Below are positions 48,825 to 56,700 of a DNA stretch of 64,000 nucleotides, piece after piece. Below the pieces are notes generated by a model. That model was not told where the DNA came from. It made no database searches and was given only the letters and a program-made list of their open reading frames with translations. This stretch comes from a virus: the IMG/VR virus record IMGVR_UViG_3300027857_000018, positions 1 through 64,000 of that record; one strand, given 5' to 3'. A program made the position numbers and the translations under genes. Each line of letters starts with the position of its first letter. Positions within the stretch are counted from its first letter, which is position 1.

Positions 48825-49507
48825 CAGTACGGCCACCCTGTATCCGTCGACAGACCCGTACCGTCGATCCAGCCACCGCCGATGGCACGCCGCGCGCGGT
48901 CGCTGTTGGCCTGAACCTTGTTCAGTTCGTCCATCGCCGCTTGCTCATAGTAAGTGCGATCGAACTGCCCCTGTCCGATCTCCTTCGTCCATTCGCACGC
49001 ATGCATCATGATCACGACGCGCATCAGCCGCGTGCAGTTGTTTGTGAGGAAGTTCGTCGGGTTGCCGCTGCTCAGTCGCGCTGGCATCTGGTAATAGAGC
49101 AGCGAGTACGGGTACGCTTGATCTGGGACGCTGTCAAAGTTGAAGTTGGTGTTGTCGAACGAGTAGCGCCACGGCTGTTGCGGCACGAGGTTGCCGTTGC
49201 CATCGTATTGCCACGCCGCCATCACCTCCTGCGGCGTCACTTGCCGGATGACGCGGCGGTTCACGCCCGTAATCAGAAAAAAATCCGGTTCCAGCATGTC
49301 GGACGGATAGGCCAGCGAAAGTGTTGTTGTCGGTAGCGTTCCGATCACGGCAGGCGGCATCATCCGCCAGTGGCGCAGGCGCTGATAGATCCAGTCTTGC
49401 GTTTCGTCCACGATCGTTGGAGCGGAAACGGAAATCCTTCCGTCATTGCACCAATCTGCAATGGAGCCAGGAGTGCCCTTATTGGCAACGAGTGTGTTGT
49501 AGTCCAA
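48824..49507 (-). CDS. Head-tail adaptor (gp4-like), TTG start
   Basis: 227 aa; no ATG near the conserved start, so TTG 49507 is used. Helical N-terminus (ADWCNDGRISVSAPTIVDET, QDWIYQRLRHWRM) and a C-terminal helix (YYEQAAMDELNKVQANSDRA) fit portal-adaptor proteins of podoviruses. Confidence 0.65.
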   Translation of the reverse strand: MDYNTLVANKGTPGSIADWCNDGRISVSAPTIVDETQDWIYQRLRHWRMMPPAVIGTLPTTTLSLAYPSDMLEPDFFLITGVNRRVIRQVTPQEVMAAWQYDGNGNLVPQQPWRYSFDNTNFNFDSVPDQAYPYSLLYYQMPARLSSGNPTNFLTNNCTRLMRVVIMMHACEWTKEIGQGQFDRTYYEQAAMDELNKVQANSDRARRAIGGGWIDGTGLSTDTGWPY

Positions 49508-49508
49508 G

Positions 49509-50324
49509 TCAATCGTCCTCGTTCAGCCGATCCGGAACCGCGATCTGCACCGGCCCGAACGACTCGTGCTGGCATAGCCAGCCCAGCGCGAAGTCGCCGC
49601 GCACATAATGCGCGCGGTCGAGCTCCGCGATGATGCGCTCGTCGGACGCCTTGCCACGCTCCACGAAGATCATCGGCCGGAAGCGTTCGATGATCTGCCG
49701 CGCCCCACGGAGTGCCTCGGCCTCCATGCCCTCCACGTCGATCTTGATGAAATCGCAGCGCGTCAACCCGAGATCATCAATCGCGATCATTGGCGTGCGG
49801 ATCGTCAGCTTCTCATAATCGATCGGCTGCCCGATGTCCTCCGTCTTGCCGTCGGCGCGTGGCCGGAGCTCGAAAGAGCCGAGCGAGCCGGCCTTTGAGT
49901 AGTCGATCTCCGGTATGCTCATCGTGCCACTGCGGTTTGCGATGGCACCGTAGAAGGCCGTCACGTTGAACAGGTTGTTGAGCGCGATGTTGCCGCAGAG
50001 TGCATAGAATAGCCGCAACTGCGCCTCGACTGCGACGACGCTGCCCCACTTCGTCATCGCCCGCGCCATGACCGTCGTCATGATGCCGATGTTCGCGCCG
50101 CAGTCCACCACCACCACGCCGTTGCCGTTGCGCTTGCGCAAGCCGCGCAGCATCTCGACGACAATCTCCATCTCCTTCGCGTCGCATTCCCCGGTGTAGA
50201 GCACCTGAAACCCGACGCCGAAGCCGTAGTCTTCCTCGATTTCCTTCATGTCGAGATGGGAGACGATGAACGTGCCCTGGTTTGTGGCGGCGAGGACGAA
50301 GGGAAGGGAGCGCTGGGGAGGCAT
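49509..50324 (-). CDS. FkbM-family methyltransferase
   Basis: 271 aa from MPPQRSLPFVLAATNQGTFI. SAM motif I VVVDCGANIGIMTTVMARAM (near 68) and FkbM signature FIKIDVEGMEAEALRGARQI (near 195). FkbM enzymes O-methylate sugars or other small groups. Its start overlaps the stop of the bifunctional gene upstream; the pair likely modifies glycans. Confidence 0.85.
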   Translation of the reverse strand: MPPQRSLPFVLAATNQGTFIVSHLDMKEIEEDYGFGVGFQVLYTGECDAKEMEIVVEMLRGLRKRNGNGVVVVDCGANIGIMTTVMARAMTKWGSVVAVEAQLRLFYALCGNIALNNLFNVTAFYGAIANRSGTMSIPEIDYSKAGSLGSFELRPRADGKTEDIGQPIDYEKLTIRTPMIAIDDLGLTRCDFIKIDVEGMEAEALRGARQIIERFRPMIFVERGKASDERIIAELDRAHYVRGDFALGWLCQHESFGPVQIAVPDRLNEDD

Positions 50325-51922
50325 TAGTCGGCGGCCTCGGCCACGATCTTCTTCTCCCTCTCCACCCGCGCCAGCACCTTCCCGATTACGTCCAGCATCA
50401 GCTTCGGCGCTACCCCCGACGCGCACAGCGCCGCTTTCGTCTCCGCATGCTGGTTGCAACGCGACCAATCGTAATGCAGCCGATGGCATGGATAGCACGG
50501 CGCCATCTCGGGATCAGGCTGCAGCACAAGCGTCCGCTTCCAGTGCTTCGTGAGGTTCTCGTGCGATGAGTGCGAAAGGTAGATGACCTTCCACACATTC
50601 TCAAAGGCCATTGCGTTGAGGATGCCTGTTTCGGGACCGACAACCACGTCCGCCATCAGCCCGAAGGTGAGACTCTCCCGCACCGTCTGCTGGCCGCAGA
50701 GCCCGTGCAGCCGAGATGTGTCGAAGCCGTCCGCACGGATGCGTTTCAGCAGCCCTTCCTGAATCGGCAGGCTTTGGATCTTGTCGCCGCAGAGCACGAC
50801 ATGGACATCGCCGCGCTCCATCAGCCACGCAATGACGGCTTGCGGATAACCGTAGATCTTGTGGGGACTCGATCCATTGATCGCCCAATAGACCACGTAC
50901 CCATCCATCGTGTCTCGGAGCGCCCGGGCCGAGGCCAGTTCCTCGGCGGTCGGATAGAATTTCGGCGCGAAATCATGCGGAACACCCGCCAGGTCATGCG
51001 TGCGTTCCAGGTAGTTGACGGTCCCCATCACCTTGCGCCGCACCAGCGGCGGCATCATGTCCTCGCGCCGTGTCGGCAGCGCCAGCAGCGATCCCTCGAT
51101 GCTTTCGCAAAGATTGATGAACAGGTCATAGCGCTGCGACAGCGCATGCCAGTAGGGGCCGAGCTGCTCGTTGGGCACGTAGCCCGTCGCCTGGATCACC
51201 CACTCGTCGATGTGCGGGTCATGCCGCAGGATGTCCTGACCGCTTGGCGTGGTATTGTAAGTGACGTGGTAGCCCTGCGCCTTGAGCGCCGGCAGGATGG
51301 ACGATGCGATGATCTGGTCGCCGATGGCGCCGTACCGCACGATGATGGCGCGTTTCTTGCCGTCTGGGTTGCGTTGCCAGAGATTTTCTGACCAACCAGC
51401 CTCCGTCTTACGCGCGACGATGAACAGGCTGTATTCGTCGCGTTCTTCGCGTTCCTCGGATTCGATGAGTTCCCAGCCAAGGCCCGTCATCCCACGCAGG
51501 ATCTTATCGATCTCCCCCGGAAAGATATCCCACTGATGCGCCGTGTTCGCGCCTTCTTCCCCGATACGCGGATAGAGATTGGCGCTCGGCACATAGAGCA
51601 CGAGATACCCGCCGACCTTGAGCACGCGCGCCCATTCCGCCAGCACAGCCGGCACGCGTTCGCGCTCGATGTCCTCCAGCGCATGCGACGAGAACACCGC
51701 GTCCATCGTCCCGTCCTGGAACAGCGACAGGTCGGTGATGTCGCCGCGGATGCCCTGTGTGTTTTCTCCGAACGCCGAGCCGTTGTCGATGCCGATCACA
51801 TTCGGCCAGACGGGCGCCATACCGCAGCCGAGATCGAGGACGCGACCTTGCAGGTAGTGGATGGCTGCCGCGGCAATTTTTGCCGATTCGAAGCCCTTGG
51901 ATGTCTCGACCGACCAGACCAC
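50324..51922 (-). CDS. Fusion: SAM methyltransferase plus GT9 heptosyltransferase-like
   Basis: 532 aa from GTG 51922. Residues 1-170 are a class I methyltransferase (GRVLDLGCGMAPVWPNVIGI, MDAVFSSHALEDIERERVPA). From about 188 a glycosyltransferase family 9 domain (KKRAIIVRYGAIGDQIIASS ... VGPETGILNAMAFENVW) ends with a Cys-rich C-terminus (CYPCHRLHYDWSRC). GT9 enzymes transfer heptose-like sugars to LPS. The location inside the tail operon suggests late modification of host envelope or virion glycans. Confidence 0.85.
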   Translation of the reverse strand: MVWSVETSKGFESAKIAAAAIHYLQGRVLDLGCGMAPVWPNVIGIDNGSAFGENTQGIRGDITDLSLFQDGTMDAVFSSHALEDIERERVPAVLAEWARVLKVGGYLVLYVPSANLYPRIGEEGANTAHQWDIFPGEIDKILRGMTGLGWELIESEEREERDEYSLFIVARKTEAGWSENLWQRNPDGKKRAIIVRYGAIGDQIIASSILPALKAQGYHVTYNTTPSGQDILRHDPHIDEWVIQATGYVPNEQLGPYWHALSQRYDLFINLCESIEGSLLALPTRREDMMPPLVRRKVMGTVNYLERTHDLAGVPHDFAPKFYPTAEELASARALRDTMDGYVVYWAINGSSPHKIYGYPQAVIAWLMERGDVHVVLCGDKIQSLPIQEGLLKRIRADGFDTSRLHGLCGQQTVRESLTFGLMADVVVGPETGILNAMAFENVWKVIYLSHSSHENLTKHWKRTLVLQPDPEMAPCYPCHRLHYDWSRCNQHAETKAALCASGVAPKLMLDVIGKVLARVEREKKIVAEAAD

Positions 51923-52218
51923 TATCGCTGCCCCCGCAGAAACTTCTTCGCCGCTTCAACGCCATGCCACGTCTCGCCGTAGCTCTCGACCAGCGCCCGC
52001 AAGGCATTCCCGTCCATGGCCTTGAGTTCATCCTCCGCCGCTTCCTGGGGAACCGGCTCTTCCTCCACCTCCATCGCATCGAGCGGCTCGCCGTGCATGT
52101 TATAGGCGATGCCGTCCTGTTCGAGCGTCGTCGCAGGACCGCCATAGGTCGTGGCATAGTCCCGTGAGAAGTCGAGGCGGCGATTGCTCGCCGCCCCCTG
52201 CTTGAGTGCCAGCGCCAT
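51922..52218 (-). CDS. 98-aa hypothetical
   Basis: MALALKQGAASNRRLDFSRD, then an acidic C-terminal helix. TGATG and TAGTG overlaps join it to neighbours. May be a small virion or accessory protein. Confidence 0.6.
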   Translation of the reverse strand: MALALKQGAASNRRLDFSRDYATTYGGPATTLEQDGIAYNMHGEPLDAMEVEEEPVPQEAAEDELKAMDGNALRALVESYGETWHGVEAAKKFLRGQR

Positions 52219-52469
52219 CAGTCGCGCTCTCCGATCACCCGTCCATACGTGCAGTACCCCCGGAGCAAGTCAGCCTTCGATACGTCGGTCCCGCCATCCG
52301 AGAGCGTCGTGTCAAGCGGATAGCCCGGATCGTAGGACGCGTCGGCCACGCGGCAGGCCATGCCTTGGCCTCCGCGCATGTCGATGGGACGCTCGCCCTC
52401 CACGTCGCCTCCCTGTGGCCGCCCCGGCGGGCAGCACATGGAGTCTTCCCGTTCCTCGCGCCGGCTCAT
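52218..52469 (-). CDS. 83-aa hypothetical
   Basis: Polar protein ending KADLLRGYCTYGRVIGERD. The segment resembles EADVIRGYCDPGI in the 152-aa product at 52806-53264, suggesting distant paralogy. Function unknown. Confidence 0.55.
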   Translation of the reverse strand: MSRREEREDSMCCPPGRPQGGDVEGERPIDMRGGQGMACRVADASYDPGYPLDTTLSDGGTDVSKADLLRGYCTYGRVIGERD

Positions 52470-52804
52470 TCGCGAGCCTCCCGACGCGAGCGTGCCGGCG
52501 CTGGAGGCGCCGCGGGCTTCTCGCGCCCGGCCTCCATCGCCGATTTGGCCCGCGGGCGCGTGCTGATCTCGTCGCGCTCCACTTCGTCCTCGGGACCGCC
52601 ATGAGCGGACAGATGACCCTTCTCGCCGGTCACATAGCCGCCATCACCGAACTGCATCGTGTACGGATCCCAGTCCGGGCCGCCGCTGTCGTCCCGCGCA
52701 ATCAGCTCATCATCGGGAATCAGCTTCGGCTTGATGTAGGCGGCATCTCCGCCGGCCCGGTAGCCATCCTGGTTGCGGAGGCTTCTCCGCTCTTCGCGTG
52801 CCAT
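52466..52804 (-). CDS. 112-aa polar hypothetical
   Basis: MAREERRSLRNQDGYRAGGD, acidic middle with WDPYTMQFGDGGYVTGEKG, basic Pro/Ala end. Probably disordered. ATGA coupled. Confidence 0.55.
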   Translation of the reverse strand: MAREERRSLRNQDGYRAGGDAAYIKPKLIPDDELIARDDSGGPDWDPYTMQFGDGGYVTGEKGHLSAHGGPEDEVERDEISTRPRAKSAMEAGREKPAAPPAPARSRREARE

Positions 52805-52805
52805 T

Positions 52806-53264
52806 CTAGCCCCTTTCGGTTGGAATACGCGGCCGGGTCAGAAACCCGCGCGCTTCCCGGTTGCGGGAGCGGAACTCCCAATCGCGCTTCAGACGATCGG
52901 CATTCCCCAAGTCCTCATCGGGATGCCGCGGCTGGCTGCTGCGCTCGACGTAGTTGCCCTTGTCATAAGCCGGATCTTCCGTGATGCCAGGGTCGCAATA
53001 TCCCCGGATCACGTCCGCTTCGTCGATCCCGAACCCGTGCGCCTGGCGTTCGATGGCGGGGTTGTACCCGCCATCATACTCGGTTACGACCCCGCGGGGA
53101 TTCGGGTACTGCTTGTCGTCGGACGTGTAGCTGCCCAGCAGGCCTTTGTCCCCGTAGCCGCGGTTGCCGCGATCGCCGCGCGGCACCTGTCGGAAGGTGC
53201 TCCGCTCCTCGTCCCGTTCGATCGGGCCGAAGATCGGAATCTGGCCGATGAACGCAACCATCAC
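52806..53264 (-). CDS. 152-aa polar hypothetical
   Basis: Gly/Arg/Asp-rich; GIDEADVIRGYCDPGITEDP near residue 76. Likely flexible; shares a short motif with the 83-aa protein downstream. Function unknown. Confidence 0.6.
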   Translation of the reverse strand: MMVAFIGQIPIFGPIERDEERSTFRQVPRGDRGNRGYGDKGLLGSYTSDDKQYPNPRGVVTEYDGGYNPAIERQAHGFGIDEADVIRGYCDPGITEDPAYDKGNYVERSSQPRHPDEDLGNADRLKRDWEFRSRNREARGFLTRPRIPTERG

Positions 53265-53659
53265 GGATTCCCCGAGAACGTCGCTGCCGGATCAACGTGC
53301 GCTTCGAAGATGATCACCTCCTGGCCCGCTGCATCCGCGCCCGACACCACGCCGAACGTCGAACCCGCCGCAAGCGTCAGATTCAGGTCGGCAATGTTCA
53401 CGATCGAGCCGACCGCGAGGGCCGACGTGATCGTGTATTTGCCGATCGATGTGGTGCCGCTGTAGTACGTATACGTGCCGGCGGCCGTGCTGACTTTCGT
53501 CACCAGCACGCTCGCCGAACGCAGCCGCATCGCCGACACGCCGGAAGGGGGCGCGTAGGCATAGTACGTCGTCGTCGCAGCCCCACCGATCAGCGGCGAT
53601 GTGATCGACATCCGCTGCAGGTAGGCGGGGTGGCCATAGTCGCCTTGTGCCGTTGCCAT
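53261..53659 (-). CDS. Putative capsid decoration protein
   Basis: 132 aa beta-type Ala/Thr/Ser/Tyr-rich protein (MATAQGDYGHPAYLQRMSIT) directly after the capsid gene. Composition and position fit decoration or head-fibre proteins. Confidence 0.6.
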   Translation of the reverse strand: MATAQGDYGHPAYLQRMSITSPLIGGAATTTYYAYAPPSGVSAMRLRSASVLVTKVSTAAGTYTYYSGTTSIGKYTITSALAVGSIVNIADLNLTLAAGSTFGVVSGADAAGQEVIIFEAHVDPAATFSGNP

Positions 53660-53671
53660 GTCCGTGTCCCC

Positions 53672-53748
53672 TTATGCCGCGCTCGCCCACTGCACGATAC
53701 GGGCCTGCTTGGCCTGTGTCTGCGTGAGGGCAAACCCACCCAAATAGT
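53672..53748 (-). CDS. Capsid exon 6 (C-terminus)
   Basis: (Y)YLGGFALTQTQAKQARIVQ then WASAA and TAA. Could begin at 53760 instead. Confidence 0.78.
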
Positions 53749-56700
53749 TGATATTGTTCACTAAAGCTCGCTAGGCTCTAGCCGCCGTTGCCAGCAGCTC
53801 ATGGTTTCCCATGAGTCCAGACCATATCATCACCGGTTGCCCAGTGCTGTGCGCTTCCGGCCGCTTGGCCGTACTCCCCGAAGGGATGGTCGTTGCTCCT
53901 TCCCTCTTGCGAGGGCTCGGATCAGGATTGCCGGCGGCCTTACCCGCTGCGGTGTTCCCTGAGTTCACACAGTTTATAACGCGAGGCCTACTTAGGTTAA
54001 CCACGCGATACCTTTGTTCCGACCATAGTCGGATGGGATAGCCTGTTTATTCACCGCTCTTCGCTGCGTAGCGGCCGTGCTTGAAGTTTCCGTGCCGTGT
54101 ATTCGTCGGGCCGCCGGCAGCTTGCCTGCGGATTCCTTTGACGATCCGTCCCACCTGAGCCCGGGACAGGCCGAACATCTTCGCGACCACATATTGCTGG
54201 TGCCCGTTCGCGACGAAGTGGCGGATTTCTGCCACGGTCTCGTCGGTCACTTTGCATTGGCCGTTTCGTTCGCCGGGGCAATGCCGGTCCTTGGCAACCA
54301 TATCGGCCAAGTTATCGGCATGCGTTCCGAGGAACAGATGTTTCGGGCGCACACATGCATGGTTATCGCAGGTATGGCAGACTTCCAACCCACGAGGAAT
54401 GACGCCTTTGGCGAGAAGGTAGGAAACGCGATGAGCATACACTGGCATGGAACCCCATACCGCATGCACCCTCAACTGTCCGTATCCGTGACTCTTGCCT
54501 TTGGTCCATTCCCAGCAATCGTCGTCCTCCTCTGACGATCTGCTGAAACCAGATTCAAACACCTCAAGCACCGCTGCGGCTTTCACCGCAGATTGGACTA
54601 TATCTTCACCCCAGATCGCTTTGGGGGCTGGGCGCTTCCGCGGGGCTTCCCGCGTACTCGCTTGCGCGATAGTCTCTGAACCTTCCGGCATATCCGAACC
54701 GGCTTGGCTGCTGATTGCCATATCGTGATTACCTCCGAAGACTGAGGCAACTTACCACGACTTAGGGTTTCCAGCAATTCACCCAGTGAATTCCCTAGCT
54801 CGAAGGCTAGGCTGCGAGGCGCCATCCACCACGCATCTCTTCAGGCACGACCAGTGCTTCGGCGACCGTGTCTTCCATAATCTTCGCGCCGGATCGCAAC
54901 TCCGACACCGCTTTCGCTGCTTACGGTTTCCCGTAAGATGGGACTATATCATGATCTCTGCGGAACGTCCACGGAGACCCTTCGCGCTTCGGGGGAGCAT
55001 TCCCCCTACGGCCTTTCGGCCTAGTCTCTGGACCTTCCCCTTGCGGGGCTTGGCTGCTGATTGGCATAGGCCCGGTCAAAGCCCTTAGCTTTCCAGCAAT
55101 TCACGAAGTTTTCAGTGCATCGTCGCCGATGCATGCGGCAAAGTTTTACCGAAGAAGAAAGCATTATCGCTTAGTCCATTCGTCCAGGCCGTAAAGTTAG
55201 TCGCGACCTGATAGGCACCGGAGCCGTAGTTTCCTTTCGGCACGTTCGTCTGTTCGATGAACCGCACGCCTTCGAACTTGCCGATTTCGCCGTTGTAGAT
55301 CATCTGGAAGCCTTCGTCGCGGTATTGGTAGACGCTTTCCAGATCGTTCTTGACAGGACGCCACGTCGACGGCCACGCAATTCCGAAATACTCATCCCCT
55401 GCATACGGGGGTATGTTCCTTTCTTTCATTGCGTCCACGATACTTTTGATATGGTTCTTGCGAAGATTGACGTTGTTCGTCGAGGTCGCAGTCCCATTGG
55501 TCGTCAGCGTGATCAGCGTCGTGTCGGTGCCGGCGGATGCCACCACCTTGAGCGGGGTGCTGTAGAACTGGTACCATGCTTGGCTGTCGAGGGCCTTTTT
55601 GGCGTCGTTCTTGAGCACTTTGTTGATTATTTCCTGTACTGGATGTTTGGACAAGTTGTCCAAGAAGCCAGTGTAAGGAACGGCGTTGCCCAACTCAAGA
55701 ACAGTTCCAGTTCCTTGAGCTATCGTGAAATTCGTTTGGGGCAGCGTCGAAGTCTCGGTAAGCGTCGTGCCTCCTGTTGCTACGTCGTTGTAGACGTTCC
55801 AGGTGAACAACTGCGTCATGTTCATGCAGGATCGCTAATCCTGCACCGCTTTTAGCAGCTCACGGTTTCCCGCGAGACCAGATCATATCATGACCCCATG
55901 AGGGCCCGGTGCGCTTCGGGGCGCTTGCCCCTACTCCCTTCCGGGATGATCGTTGAACCACTCGCCTGTCGGCCAAATGGCTGCTGATTGCCCAATCCTC
56001 ACACTTTTCAGGCCATCGCGGCCGCCGTTGCCGGCCACGCTGTGGCAGTGAGGCTCTAAGGGTTTCCCAGCAATTCACACCGTTTGCACCGTGTCTTTCA
56101 ACGCGGTGGGGCTAGATGTTAACCCTTGTGAAGTCCCTTGTCGGTGAAGTCTTTCGCATCCGTTGCTGTTACTTCGCCGCGTCACCTACGCGGGTCCAGA
56201 CCCTTCCGGGCGGGGCGGCATTTCTGCCGCCCTCTCATACTCTCGCATGAGACCAGAGCACATCATGGCGCGATCGGTTCGAGCGCTTTGCGTGCGCTCT
56301 TGCCTCTCTCACCTCTCGCGTATGCTCGTTGAGGAACTCGGCGAGGCGATCGACTGTCTTGGATTTGGTAAGCCGTAGGAACTCCAGGATCAGATCGACG
56401 TCTGCTTGCGTGTAGCACGTATTGTTGCGCTTTCCCTCGGTGCGGGAGCGCTCCATGCGGAGTTCGATCAGCCGAAGGAGGATCTTCCCTCTCTCGACCT
56501 TCTCTGTGCTGGCCAGCCTCGGCAGCATGATCGTCAGGAAGCGTTGCAGGTTGGTTGTCGTCGAAACGTGGATGAGTTTGATCATCCGGCCCGTCTCGCA
56601 GCCATACCGCTTGCTGACTTGCTGCTGCACGTGGAAGCCAACTCCGATTTCCTGCATCGTAGTGATGATCCGCTCGACGATTCCCTCGTCGGTATTGCCG

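Noticed and set aside
55112-55825. Stand-alone 237-aa capsid-like gene starting MNMTQ
   Set aside because: The first four and last twelve codons are intron sequence; capsid homology begins at QLFTW and stops at FFFG.
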